Made by a program: the position numbers and the translations under genes
Notes under the pieces: generated by a model
What the model was told of the DNA's origin: nothing
The model's input: only the letters and a program-made list of their open reading frames with translations
The model's database searches: none
Assembly (NCBI RefSeq): GCF_026262505.1
Contig: NC_067204.1
Location: 8,279,797-8,343,796, forward strand
Source of the DNA: Trichomonas vaginalis G3
Lineage: Eukaryota > Parabasalia > Trichomonadida > Trichomonadidae
Reading direction: 5' to 3'
DNA: 64,000 nt
Part shown: in pieces, positions 52,002 through 62,324 of the stretch
How the letters are laid out: every line of letters begins with the position of its first letter
Position numbering within the stretch: position 1 is the first letter of the stretch

Positions 52002-52799
52002 TTATTTATACCAAACACGCGAGTTAGGTCCATATGCGTGCGAAATAATAAGATTTGCTATTTCTTTACTTTTTGCTGCAGCTGCATATGAAAGAGGGCA
52101 ATATCCATTTTTATCTTCTGCTTTCACATCAGCACCATGTAAAATAAGAAAACTTGCTATTTCTTGACTATTTAAGGCAGCCGCAATATGAAGAACTGAA
52201 ATGTTGTCTTTATCTTTTGCATTTACATCCGCATTATTTAAAATAAGAATTTCAGATGCTTCTCTACCTTTCGCTGCAGCTGCATAATGAAGAGGGCTTC
52301 TTTCAATATTATCTTTTGCATCAACATTCGAGCCATGTAAAATAAGAACTTCGACAACATCTCTAGAATTTTTGCCAGCCGCATGATGAAGAGCAGTGCG
52401 CCCATTTTTATCTGTTTCATTAATATTAGATCCATGTAAAATAAGAATTTCGGTTACTTCCTTAGAATTATATTCAGCTGTTATATGAAGAGCAGTAAGT
52501 CCATTATTATCTTTTTCATAAATATTGGCGCCATGTAAAATAAGAAGCCCTATAATTTCTTTATTATTAGAAGAAGCCGCATAATGAAGAGGAGTTTCTC
52601 CAAAATTGTTTTTAGAATTAATATTGGCACCATGAAAAATAAGATCCTCTATCACTTCTTTGCAATCAGCCAAAGCAGCATAATGAAGAGGTGTTTTCCC
52701 ATATTTATCTTTTGCATTAATGTCGAAACGACTGATATTATCTTGATCTTTTTTAGTACCAAAATCCATATAACAACCGTGTAAAATAAGAAGATGCAC
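52002..52799 (-). pseudogene. 3' ankyrin part of the frameshifted DUF3447 gene
   Basis: About eight ankyrin repeats (KTPLHYAALADCKEVIEDLI, HGANINSKNNFGETPLHYAA) in a frame that begins with GTG and has no Initiator of its own. It is the direct continuation of the gene starting at 54499: at ~52838-52850 (AAAAAGAATTC) the repeat consensus changes frame. Together the two pieces would form one protein of about 830 residues. The last repeat ends cleanly with HAYGPNSRVWYK and TAA. Either a real single frame change or an assembly/sequencing error in an A-run. Confidence 0.7.
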
Positions 52800-54499
52800 T
52801 GCCTCTTTGCAATTATTTCCTGCTGCATAATGAAGAGCGGTGAATTCTTTTTATCTGTTTCATTAATATTAGCTCCATATAAAATAAGGAGTTCAACTAA
52901 ATCTTTGCAATTGTTTCCAGCTGCTTTATGAAGAGCTGTAATTCCATCATTATCTTTTTCATTAATATTGGCACCATGTAAAATAAGAAGCTCGACTAAT
53001 TCTTTGCAATTAGATCTCGCAGCATAATGTAGAGGGCTTTTTCCTTCTGAATTTTTTGCATTAACGTCATTACCTAACATAATAGCAAATTCTGCCATCT
53101 CTTTATTTAGATTTTCAGTTGCCAAATGAAGAGCAGTGGTCCCATCTTTAGCTGTTATGTTGATATCAGCACCGTGTGAAATGCGAAGCACTGCTAAGGG
53201 CATATTGTTAAATACAAAAGCTGAATGAATTGGGGCAATTCCGAATTCATTTTTTTCATTGATATCGATCCCATATGAAATAAGTATTTTTACCACTTCA
53301 ATATCATCGTTTGCTAACGCTGATTGGAAAATTGAGAAGCCATTAAAATCTTTTGCATTAATATCAGCACCTTTGGAGATAAGAATTTGTAATAGTTTAG
53401 GAAAAATTTTAGTGCTACAGTTCTGAGCTACATAATGAAGAATAGTTTGCCCATTATTATTTTTTGCATTAACATCTGCTCCAAGTAGAATAACGTGTTC
53501 AACCATTTCTGGAACACCAGTGCCTATTGCATAGCGAAGAATATTGTTGCCATTTTCATTTTTTATATTAATATCTGAAATATATAGCAACAAATAATCA
53601 ACCAAATCAGGCATGAAAAACAGAGGAGAATAAAGAAAACATTTCTTCAAATCATTTGTGAAACCTAGATTAACAAAAAATGCATAAATATTCATCCACT
53701 GTACGCAAATGAATGGATCAACCTCAATTTCATATTCATTGCTCAAATATGAAACAAAGTCGATGTTGTAAGATATAATTGCATATTTCATGCATTCTTC
53801 TTCTGGACATTGAACTTTCAAACATTCAAACATAATTTCTTGGTTTCCGCTCAAAAACGAAAAATGGAGACATTTTTCAGTAATTTCTGAATTGAACTTT
53901 GTTCTTAGTATCTTAAAACAATTAACTGCTCCATAATAACAGCATAATTCAAGAAATGAATACCCAGTTTTTGATTCCGGAAATAAATCATTGAAGAGCT
54001 TTTTATCTTTGTTGAATCCATCACTTTCTATGAATGTAATAAATGAATCTTTCTCATCATTCATGATCGCCATGTAAATTGAATGGTCTTCAAAAATGTT
54101 CATAGATAGATTTTCATTTTCATATTTTTTAAATCTTTCTCGATATTTTTCATCTAAAAGAATTCCATATTCTTTATAAAAGAAGTAATGTAGAATAGGA
54201 TCGAAAATAATATTCTTTGGAGTTATTTTAAAGTCTTCATAAATCATTTTGAAAATGAACCAATATGAACTTAAATAAAGATTATTATATTTGTATGCAT
54301 TATCAATGCATATATATAACATTTCTGGCCGAAAAGTTGTATTTTCAAGAAATTTTGTTTTAATCATTTGATAAATTTGTTTCAATTCATTGATATCTTT
54401 TGTTTTGATACGCATGAATGGTGTCATTGATTCCTGATAAAAGCTATATTTTGCCATAAGATCTTGGACAATTTCATCCACAACTTCCTTTGCAGCCAT
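52652..54499 (-). CDS. DUF3447 + ankyrin-repeat protein, frame change near 52845
   Basis: 615 codons from ATG at 54499 (MAAKEVVDEIVQDLMAKYSF). A helical N-terminal domain (~1-175) is followed by DUF3447 (~185-270: SFLELCCYYGAVNCFKILRT, LSFLSGNQEIMFECLKVQCP, CMKYAIISYNIDFVSYLSNE) and about eight ankyrin repeats. After the repeat NINETDKK the frame turns into non-ankyrin sequence (last ~60 codons), while the ankyrins go on in another frame at 52799-52002. N-terminal part is very similar in plan to the gene at 37546. Function unknown beyond protein binding. Confidence 0.82.
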   Translation of the reverse strand: MAAKEVVDEIVQDLMAKYSFYQESMTPFMRIKTKDINELKQIYQMIKTKFLENTTFRPEMLYICIDNAYKYNNLYLSSYWFIFKMIYEDFKITPKNIIFDPILHYFFYKEYGILLDEKYRERFKKYENENLSMNIFEDHSIYMAIMNDEKDSFITFIESDGFNKDKKLFNDLFPESKTGYSFLELCCYYGAVNCFKILRTKFNSEITEKCLHFSFLSGNQEIMFECLKVQCPEEECMKYAIISYNIDFVSYLSNEYEIEVDPFICVQWMNIYAFFVNLGFTNDLKKCFLYSPLFFMPDLVDYLLLYISDINIKNENGNNILRYAIGTGVPEMVEHVILLGADVNAKNNNGQTILHYVAQNCSTKIFPKLLQILISKGADINAKDFNGFSIFQSALANDDIEVVKILISYGIDINEKNEFGIAPIHSAFVFNNMPLAVLRISHGADINITAKDGTTALHLATENLNKEMAEFAIMLGNDVNAKNSEGKSPLHYAARSNCKELVELLILHGANINEKDNDGITALHKAAGNNCKDLVELLILYGANINETDKKNSPLFIMQQEIIAKRQCIFLFYTVVIWILVLKKIKIISVVSTLMQKINMGKHLFIMLLWLIAKK

Positions 54500-54683
54500 G
54501 GAAAATTTGAAATTATATAATCCAGCTGAGTTTCAACATTTAAGTTTCCCAGCAAAAAAAATGTTGGCAATTTTAAAGAGTGCCAATGGAGTTATTGTAG
54601 AGTATATACCTTTAGTTTCTTTAAAATTATATTATAAAATAGAAGTTTACTGTATTTTATTTCTGATGCATAAAATAGAGAAT

Positions 54684-55355
54684 TTATGCCCATTTGAATT
54701 TATTAAAATCGAAGTGCTCAAGTGAATCAATGATGTATGTTGGAACAGCTTGTTGATCTGCAAGAGATTTTTCGATATCGAGGTGCTCATCTGGAACAAA
54801 AACAGAAGGCATTCCAGCAAGGTTAGCAGCCTTAATTCCAAGTGGAGAATCTTCAAAAACAAGAGCCTCTTCTGGCTTAATTCCTGGGAATTTAGCAAGA
54901 GCAGCAAGGAAAAGATCTGGAGCTGGTTTTCCATGCTCGACTTCATCACCACAGACTGTTACGTCCATCATTGCAACAAAATCCTTATGGCCAGATGATT
55001 TCAATGTAAAACCTGGTCTGTTTGATGCTGTAGCAATTGATAACTTAATGCCACGCTTCTTTAATTCATCGACAAGAGCCTGTGCGCCCGGCATTAAAGG
55101 AATTGTTGGCCAATATTGGTCAACAATCTTTGTACGGCGTTCACAAAGGGATTCTGGTGATTCCGTAAGATGGTAATGCTCGCACGTTAATCTGCAGGCT
55201 TCAATTGGTGTTTTTCCCATGAGATTAACTTTGAAATCCCACTCAATATCATATCCGGTGCAAATTTTGTGTGCAACGGAGTAAACCCACTCTGTATTCA
55301 TGAGTGTGCCATCGTTATCGAAGATGATAAGCTTGATAGGAGTTTCGTGAAGCAT
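54684..55355 (-). CDS. PUDP: HAD hydrolase, pseudouridine-5'-phosphatase-like
   Basis: 223 residues from ATG at 55355. All HAD motifs are present: FDNDGTL (nucleophile Asp13 and Asp15), SIATASN (motif II), HGKPAPD (motif III Lys) and VFEDSPLG (motif IV). The cap region and the line LMPGAQALVDELKKRGIKLS, HKDFVAMMD and FVPDEHL follow human HDHD1/PUDP closely, and length (228 in human) agrees. PUDP dephosphorylates pseudouridine 5'-phosphate; the close beta-phosphoglucomutase and 2-deoxyglucose-6-phosphatase families are alternatives. The first Asp motif is D-N-D instead of D-M-D, which is harmless. The gene has an extremely short leader. Confidence 0.9.
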   Translation of the reverse strand: MLHETPIKLIIFDNDGTLMNTEWVYSVAHKICTGYDIEWDFKVNLMGKTPIEACRLTCEHYHLTESPESLCERRTKIVDQYWPTIPLMPGAQALVDELKKRGIKLSIATASNRPGFTLKSSGHKDFVAMMDVTVCGDEVEHGKPAPDLFLAALAKFPGIKPEEALVFEDSPLGIKAANLAGMPSVFVPDEHLDIEKSLADQQAVPTYIIDSLEHFDFNKFKWA

Positions 55356-55360
55356 AGTGA
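55354..55360 (-). promoter_or_regulatory. Initiator TCACTAT overlapping the start codon
   Basis: Minus strand TCACTATG: A+1 at 55358 leaves a 3-nt leader before the ATG. It matches TCA+1 Y W and is a nice example of a near-leaderless trichomonad mRNA. Confidence 0.65.
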
Positions 55361-55819
55361 CACTTTTTCATTTCATATACAATAAACAATCAATTGTTTT
55401 TACGGAATTATAATCTAGATAGTAAGTACATAAATTTTACCAATTTTATATTCAATGTTGTCAGGAAAACTCTTGAATTTTAGTGTCCTATTTGTCGGAT
55501 TGAGGAAATTTCGATAGATTCTACTTCAAAACAAGATGCATGCTATATTCTTGAAATAAAACAAATAAAACTTAAATATAAAATTAGATTACAAAAAGTT
55601 TGCTATTGGTACATCAATCTCAGCAGGAATGAAGCCTATGAAGATATACTGAACGATTCCATTTATAATAAAGCGTACCGTACTATACTAATAAAAAAAT
55701 TTGATCATCAAATTGTGAATTATACACATTGTGCAATGCAATTCTAAAAAATAAGAGATGGTATGCATAATCAATACAAAATACAAACAAATATTTAGAT
55801 ATATATCAAATAAATATTA
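55356..55819. other. Intergenic region
   Basis: 464 bp between the PUDP-like promoter and the 3' end of the coiled-coil gene. AT-rich, nothing recognised. Confidence 0.55.
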
Positions 55820-58800
55820 TTATACTAATAGCTTAATCTGAATGAGATCAAGATCATCTCTGAATTTAGCTTTTGATTTTGTTGGCTCTGTGTTATAAGT
55901 TAAAGCAACATCAGATGACAAGAATAATGATGTTAATGCTAATAAACGTTGAACAACAAAGACATTTGATTCAATCAAGCCTGCTGAAAATGTTTGCTGA
56001 ACAATTTGGTGGAGAGCAAATATTTTATCTCTGATAGCAAGGAAATCAGCTGTATGAGGATCAAATGTTGAGTAATTGAAATCGAATTGTGCAAATAATT
56101 CTTTCAAAGGTCTTCTCAGCCGTTCTATTGTTAAAACAGTTCGTGCTTGTTTCACAAATTGTTCCATCATTACAGGAATATATTTTGATGGTTTTGGCGG
56201 CAATTGGGAATCAATGAATCTTCTTGCATCATATGTCATTCTGTTGAGAATCTCAATAGCAATAAAGCTATTGTTTCCTTCTGGAGAGCATATTTCATGA
56301 ACAAGAAGTGTTAAAGAATTTAATAATTGTTCATATTCCATGTTTTCTGGAATAATTTCATTATGCATGAGAGTTTGAGCCAAATCGGAAACAACATTTC
56401 TCAATGTTTCTCTTCCACTGTTGATTGCTTCTTTTTGCTGCTTGATAATAAATTCTCTTGCATGAGCATTATCACAAACATCATCAATCATTGACTGTAT
56501 TGAAGATGAAATATCAACTAAGTCAAGATCTTCTGGCGCTGTATCATTTTCTGGTTTCTTTTCTTCTGCTAAACGTTTGTAAACAGAATTAAAAGTGAAT
56601 CTTGCAAGCTTCAACTCTGTTTCAAGTCTATCAACAACAGGTTGGAGAGGATTAGGCATTTCATCAATGGCTTTCATCATCATTACTAAAGATTGATCTT
56701 GTGGCATTCCATCTGTTTGGAAATCTGTTTTCTGATTCATCCATTTCTCAACAACTTTGAGTAAATTATTTGCTTTGTTTAAGTTATACTCCAAAGTTCT
56801 ATATTTTGCCAGAATAACTTTGAATTTACGAACAAATATGTTATCCTGATTTTCATTTGGACTATCAGGAACAATCTCACGCATCATATCAAGTAATTCT
56901 TTCATTTCATTTCTCAGTTGCAACTTAGTTTTTTGAATGGCATCTCTTATTTTATCATCAAAACTCCTCTTCATATTTTCAATTGTTTCATAAAGTTTTC
57001 TAATCAACGCTTCTGGGTCATCTATGTTATCAGGATTTCCTCCAAATTTTCTAATGCTTTCTGCTATATCTTGAAGAAGTTTCTTGTATTTATCCTGCAG
57101 ATCATTGTTATTTGCACATAAATTCGCGTGTTCTTCTGTTAAAGTGTTAAAATTATTTTTCAATTTGTTATATTCTTCAATGAAATAATCAATTGCCTGA
57201 GGGAAAGACAGATTCTTTGGAAGATCAATTGTTGTTTTAATTTTTCTTTTGCTTTCTCTTATTATCGATTCATATTCATTTGTTTTGTTAGTTCGCTTTT
57301 CTAATACAAAAATATCCATTTTCTTCTTTTCTTGAACCTCTTCATCCTTAGGAATTAAATTTTCAATTCCTTCAACTTCTCTCATGATTTTAGACATCTG
57401 TTGAGAGACTTGATTCGAGAAATTCGAGCAAGTTATTTCATTGTTTTTGTGTCTAAGTTGGAATATGATTTGTCTTTGATGTGTTAGTTGTTCAAACTGT
57501 TGTTTTTTATCCTTTTCTAGTTGAGAAATTTCATCTTTCAAATTTGCGATTTTTTCCTGTAAACCATCGATTTCTTCTTTGTGTAAATTCATTGTTTCTG
57601 CTCTGTCTTGAATCATCTCTTGGATTTTTTCACTCTGAGCATGTATTTTCTTTATATAAGAGTCTGTTTCACGCTGCTGTGTTTCGATTAAATTTAATTT
57701 TTCTACGAAACAATCACCGAATTTTTGGAGACGAACTGTAATATCTTCATTTGGCTCAATATCTAATCCTAATTGCTGTGATATGTTATCAATGAAAAGA
57801 TCTAATTTTGCTGCTTTAGAAATGTCTGTTTTGAGTAAATCATCTCTTGTAAATTCAATGATTTTATCAAAAATATGACTTGGTTGTGATTTCATCATAT
57901 TTTCTTCCAAAATTTTGGCTTCTTGAGCCTCTCTAATGACAATTTCTGGGAGTTTCACAGCTTGAAGAATGTCTGAGAGAATGTCATGAAAAGAATCTGA
58001 TGTTTCAAGAATCCCTTTCATATCTGCTTCAAAAGAAAATCCACAATGTATTGAACACAAAATTTCTCCGCAATATGTGTTGAAATCAGTTCTGAATGCT
58101 TGTAATTCAGTTTGCATATATCCACTAAAAGTGAACATTTGAAATGCTACGTCATTGTAGATTTTAATAAAATTTCTCAGATCATTAATTTGTGTTTCTT
58201 CTAAATCAGGTGCGTTTCGCATAATTTCTCTATCAATTAACATACTTTGAATTGCATTCTTATTATGTGACATTAATTCTATTATATTCTGACCAGATTT
58301 CAATAATTCCCCTGTTCTACTGCAAGTCTTTCTTGGGCGTGTAGTAATTGAGTTAACATCACGCTCAATTTTGCTAAATTGCTTATTTACGTAGTCTGTA
58401 AGAGATTTTAATCCATCATTTTTAATTAAATTAATCAAAGCACGAAATTCCTTCCACCTTTGAAGAACATGAAGAGAAATCTGCTTTAATGTAGTTAGAC
58501 TTATTCTACAATAGTCATCTTGAGAGGTGCAAGCATCAAATTTATGATAAATATTCATAATTTCATCGAAAAGAGGTTGAAAAACCTGCTGTAAATTCTT
58601 TGCTTTTTGAAGAAAGTTTGTATCTACTAAGATATAAGAATGATTTTTTTGTATCAATGTCTCTATTTTATCAGCAAGAGTTCTAAGTAACGATTTCAAC
58701 GATTGAATCTTAGATTCAACATCTCGCGTAGATTCTGATGATTTTTTCTGCTTTTTAGAAATTGAAGATTTTGATTCTTTTCTTCTTGCAGATTTAATTG

Positions 58801-58900
58801 TTGTAGTACTTGCCTGTTGATGTATAGCATTCTGTGTTGCAGGAATAAAAGGTTTAATTGAACTTTGTGCCCGGTTATTTGTTTTGGGCAAATTTTTCAT
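55820..58900 (-). CDS. Large coiled-coil protein, unknown
   Basis: 1026 residues from ATG at 58900. The N-terminal ~65 residues are basic and Ser-rich (SARRKESKSSISKKQKKSSE). Then come helical segments, a strong coiled coil at ~395-500 (EIDGLQEKIANLKDEISQLE), further coiled coil at ~585-720, and a helical C-terminal domain (~880-1010) that is not coiled coil (FIDSQLPPKPSKYIPVMMEQ, RRPLKELFAQFDFNYSTFDP). No motor, kinase or membrane segment is seen. This plan fits a centrosomal, basal-body or cytoskeletal structural protein. I do not recognise the family. Confidence 0.85.
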   Translation of the reverse strand: MKNLPKTNNRAQSSIKPFIPATQNAIHQQASTTTIKSARRKESKSSISKKQKKSSESTRDVESKIQSLKSLLRTLADKIETLIQKNHSYILVDTNFLQKAKNLQQVFQPLFDEIMNIYHKFDACTSQDDYCRISLTTLKQISLHVLQRWKEFRALINLIKNDGLKSLTDYVNKQFSKIERDVNSITTRPRKTCSRTGELLKSGQNIIELMSHNKNAIQSMLIDREIMRNAPDLEETQINDLRNFIKIYNDVAFQMFTFSGYMQTELQAFRTDFNTYCGEILCSIHCGFSFEADMKGILETSDSFHDILSDILQAVKLPEIVIREAQEAKILEENMMKSQPSHIFDKIIEFTRDDLLKTDISKAAKLDLFIDNISQQLGLDIEPNEDITVRLQKFGDCFVEKLNLIETQQRETDSYIKKIHAQSEKIQEMIQDRAETMNLHKEEIDGLQEKIANLKDEISQLEKDKKQQFEQLTHQRQIIFQLRHKNNEITCSNFSNQVSQQMSKIMREVEGIENLIPKDEEVQEKKKMDIFVLEKRTNKTNEYESIIRESKRKIKTTIDLPKNLSFPQAIDYFIEEYNKLKNNFNTLTEEHANLCANNNDLQDKYKKLLQDIAESIRKFGGNPDNIDDPEALIRKLYETIENMKRSFDDKIRDAIQKTKLQLRNEMKELLDMMREIVPDSPNENQDNIFVRKFKVILAKYRTLEYNLNKANNLLKVVEKWMNQKTDFQTDGMPQDQSLVMMMKAIDEMPNPLQPVVDRLETELKLARFTFNSVYKRLAEEKKPENDTAPEDLDLVDISSSIQSMIDDVCDNAHAREFIIKQQKEAINSGRETLRNVVSDLAQTLMHNEIIPENMEYEQLLNSLTLLVHEICSPEGNNSFIAIEILNRMTYDARRFIDSQLPPKPSKYIPVMMEQFVKQARTVLTIERLRRPLKELFAQFDFNYSTFDPHTADFLAIRDKIFALHQIVQQTFSAGLIESNVFVVQRLLALTSLFLSSDVALTYNTEPTKSKAKFRDDLDLIQIKLLV

Positions 58901-60482
58901 TTAGTTTACAAAAATTTGTACGTTTAGAACCCTCAATTTGCTCATAAATCTGTGTAAAAAGAAAAATTATGCATTTCTCTGCGTGCAATAAGCAGTATAC
59001 ATTTACTATAATGCAAGTGCTGTAATATGATTCGAAAATAGCTCATTAACAATGGCAACTTTCATTTGAATAGTTTACGATAATTTTAAATTCAAAAACA
59101 GTAATACGATAACCTGAATATTACTATAATTTTAAAGAATTATGTGTAATAAACAGAAATTCATCAAAAGTGACAGCTCTCAATTTTTTGACATTTGTAA
59201 ATTCTAAATTGAATGAGAAAAATGAAATAATACTAAGCATAATACAATATTCTAGATTTAATTATAATTAGGAAAAAGTTAGTTTTGAGAGTACTTTTCA
59301 TAGGCATATAGAATGAAATCTTCTGAAAAATAATATCACATAAACTCATATTATTTTCTAATATATAACTATTTTATATAAAAATCAAATTCAATGATCT
59401 TAAAAGCGAAGGATAAACCTCAAAATTTACGAATATAATGAGTGGGAATATAATGCTTATCTATCATAAAACCATATGAAATATCAATTTTTGCTTTACG
59501 CCTAATTTTTGACGACAATTAGCAAAAAATGTTAAATGTTAACACTCAGTCCATTTGAATATGAAAAATAAAATTGACTTTGATTAAATGTTTTTATTTA
59601 TCATGCAATTCTTCTTGCGACCAAAGATTTGAATAAAATTTCAAAAAATAAGATAGCTTAAAAAATAATATACGGTAGTGTTTACTAATAGATGAATAGT
59701 ATATAAATTCTATTAAAATGGATTTGATCCAAAAAAATATATAAAATTTGATCATAAATAAAATCGTTTTAAATTACTTCTTCATTTAAATTATAACAAT
59801 TATTTTTGGTTTTATATTTTTTGAATCAAATCCATTTTAATAGAATTTATATACTATTCATCTATTAGTAAACACTACCGTATATTATTTTTTAAGCTAT
59901 CTTATTTTTTGAAATTTTATTCAAATCTTTGGTCGCAAGAAGAATTGCATGATAAATAAAAACATTTAATCAAAGTCAATTTTATTTTTCATATTCAAAT
60001 GGACTGAGTGTTAACATTTAACATTTTTTGCTAATTGTCGTCAAAAATTAGGCGTAAAGCAAAAATTGATATTTCATATGGTTTTATGATAGATAAGCAT
60101 TATATTCCCACTCATTATATTCGTAAATTTTGAGGTTTATCCTTCGCTTTTAAGATCATTGAATTTGATTTTTATATAAAATAGTTATATATTAGAAAAT
60201 AATATGAGTTTATGTGATATTATTTTTCAGAAGATTTTGTGTTCTTCTTCAAAATTTTATTTTTTTATTAAAAAGAATCTTTACAAAATATACATTTACT
60301 TTAATTAATATTTAAAAACGTGCTCTATCTAAAGTTCCAAAAATTCAATATTTTAGCTTTTCTGAGGTGTCACTTTTGATGAATTTCTGTTTACAACATT
60401 ATGTGAAGGATTTCGCAAAATTGGCTATTCTCAAAAGTCGATTTAATTAAATAGTTTACAAATCCTTTCTTTTCTTTGGAAA
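58901..60482. other. Long divergent intergenic region containing a large inverted repeat
   Basis: 1.58 kb between the coiled-coil gene (minus) and the OpgB-like gene (plus). Most of it is the palindrome at 59316-60237. Outside, a 25-bp perfect inverted pair lies at 59151-59175 and 60368-60392; it includes TGTCACTTTT, an Initiator-like sequence pointing outward to both genes' sides. No coding sequence. Confidence 0.75.
59316..60237. repeat. Near-perfect inverted repeat, arms about 0.42 kb
   Basis: The left arm 59316-59741 and the right arm 59814-60237 are reverse complements with, as far as I can check by eye, no mismatch until the inner ~15 bp. The spacer is ~70 bp. No target duplication is visible at the outer edges. 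Arms have no coding potential. Confidence 0.88.
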
Positions 60483-62324
60483 ATGAATTTCATAGTCTCA
60501 TTTATATGTTACTACCTGGTAACTATAAATGTTTATACTTTCTTCTCTATAATCAAAAAAGGAGAACTCGCATCATTCAGCTTCAAACGTTTTCTACCTT
60601 CAAATTGGAATTGGAAACTGTTTTTTGTCATAACTTGGATGCTATCATTTTTTGTTCCTGCTCCTTTTAAAGATGTTTTCCTTTGGAGTAACTTTTCCTT
60701 TCCACTATTTCTTTTTTTACAAATCTTTGCAGCATTTACAGGGTATTTTATTTGGAGCAAACGACTTAATGATCACGAAATTGATGAAGCAGGCATTTCT
60801 GATACTTATTCTTTCTATATAGTTGCCGAATCAATTATTTTGTCCACATTATTTTCATTTTTAATTGCCTTTTTCAAAAACGTTTATGAATCCGTTGGTA
60901 TACTATATGAAGATCAATTTTACCAATTAATTCGTCAAGGAACTGAGTACGATGACAATTTACCGATAATATTATCCTATTTATTAGAATATGCAATTCC
61001 ATGTTTCATAATATCGATAATATTCATGGTAGTATTCTTTAATCTCACCGAATATTATTACAAAATCGGACATTCCAAAAAAGTTCATCATTTATCTTTC
61101 AGAATGCTTCCTTTGCCTTATATTGCATCCGCCATTTGTTTTTACTGTATGATTGTTAGACCAGTACCTGAGGCAGATCCAAATTCTCTCATTTTTGATC
61201 ATATTATTATTCCAAATACAACTTTATTAAGTTTTCCAAAGAAAAAGAAGAATATTATTTATATTTCACTTGAATCACTTGATACTGTTGTGTTTCATGA
61301 AAAATACGGTGGTTGTTTCGATAGAGAAATCATTCCTTTCATGGAAGATTTAGCATTAGATAAAAATAATGTTCATTTTTCACATTTGAAGTCTCCAAAT
61401 CTTGGCGGAATGTCTATACCTCCTCGTCTTGATTTTACACTTGCAAGTGCATTTGGTGCTTTATGTGGTGTTCCTTATATGGGTAAGAATGATCGGAGAG
61501 AACATACTGATGGCTTTTTGAATCATTTTACTTGTTTAAGCGATATTTTGAAAGAAGAAGGATATATAACATCAGCAACTTTTGGTACAGGAATAGGTGA
61601 TTTCGGATATGGTCATATATTTGATTTCCATCAATTCCAACGCATATTTTCGAATAGAGATATAAGAAGAACTTCTCAATGGTTAGAAGATAAATATACA
61701 TATGAATTTTTCAAAAATGAGTTGAAATATCTTTCTTCTTTGAATCAATCTTTCATGGCATTCATGTGTACATTGGATACCCATGAACCAGGACATATTT
61801 GCGATTTATGTCCAGATACAAAATCTGATGCAGCAACAAGATCAATTGAATGCGCTGATCGGCAACTGAAAAACTTCTTAGATTGGGCAAAGAACCAAAG
61901 ATGGTATAATAACACTGTGTTTTTGATTTATGGAGATCACATTTCAAGAGATAAGAATTATAAGAGAATGGCTAAAGCTCATAACTATGTCAAAAAGTCT
62001 TATAATGTTATTCTCAATTCAGAAATGAAAACAAATAGAACTCATAAGAGATTATTTACTGTTTTTGATTTATTACCAACAGTATTGAATGCCGCTGGAG
62101 TTAAAATCAAAGGAAATCAATTAGGAATGGGAGTAAGTCTATTTTCGGATTTGCCAACAGGGCTTGAGAAATATGAAGAAAAATTTGAAAAAAGTTTTAA
62201 TCAGATATCGTTTTGGTACGATACTGTAATCAACCACAAATCTATAAACTGTGAATTGGATGTTCCTTGTATTAGCTTAAGTGATTATTCATTAGATACG
62301 ACATATGCTAATTTTACTGCATAG
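60483..62324 (+). CDS. OpgB/LtaS-like phosphoglycerol transferase (alkaline phosphatase superfamily)
   Basis: 613 residues. The first ~215 contain about five membrane spans, as in bacterial OpgB (MdoB) and LtaS. The extracytoplasmic domain (~255-560) has the family motifs: IIYISLESLD (metal Glu), LGGMSIPP (nucleophile Ser/Thr position), LDTHEPGH (His) and FLIYGDHIS (Asp-His metal pair); CLSDILKEEGYITSATFGTG and DLLPTVLNAAGV also match. In bacteria these enzymes move phosphoglycerol from phosphatidylglycerol onto glucans or lipoteichoic acid. In the parasite the substrate is unknown, possibly a surface glycan or GPI-like ethanolamine phosphate. Probably acquired from bacteria; codon use is now native. 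Confidence 0.85.
   Translation: MNFIVSFICYYLVTINVYTFFSIIKKGELASFSFKRFLPSNWNWKLFFVITWMLSFFVPAPFKDVFLWSNFSFPLFLFLQIFAAFTGYFIWSKRLNDHEIDEAGISDTYSFYIVAESIILSTLFSFLIAFFKNVYESVGILYEDQFYQLIRQGTEYDDNLPIILSYLLEYAIPCFIISIIFMVVFFNLTEYYYKIGHSKKVHHLSFRMLPLPYIASAICFYCMIVRPVPEADPNSLIFDHIIIPNTTLLSFPKKKKNIIYISLESLDTVVFHEKYGGCFDREIIPFMEDLALDKNNVHFSHLKSPNLGGMSIPPRLDFTLASAFGALCGVPYMGKNDRREHTDGFLNHFTCLSDILKEEGYITSATFGTGIGDFGYGHIFDFHQFQRIFSNRDIRRTSQWLEDKYTYEFFKNELKYLSSLNQSFMAFMCTLDTHEPGHICDLCPDTKSDAATRSIECADRQLKNFLDWAKNQRWYNNTVFLIYGDHISRDKNYKRMAKAHNYVKKSYNVILNSEMKTNRTHKRLFTVFDLLPTVLNAAGVKIKGNQLGMGVSLFSDLPTGLEKYEEKFEKSFNQISFWYDTVINHKSINCELDVPCISLSDYSLDTTYANFTA

Noticed and set aside
54498-54725. 75-codon plus-strand frame between the ankyrin and PUDP-like genes
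   Set aside because: It starts inside the antisense of the ankyrin start codon and runs into the antisense of the PUDP gene; a shadow.
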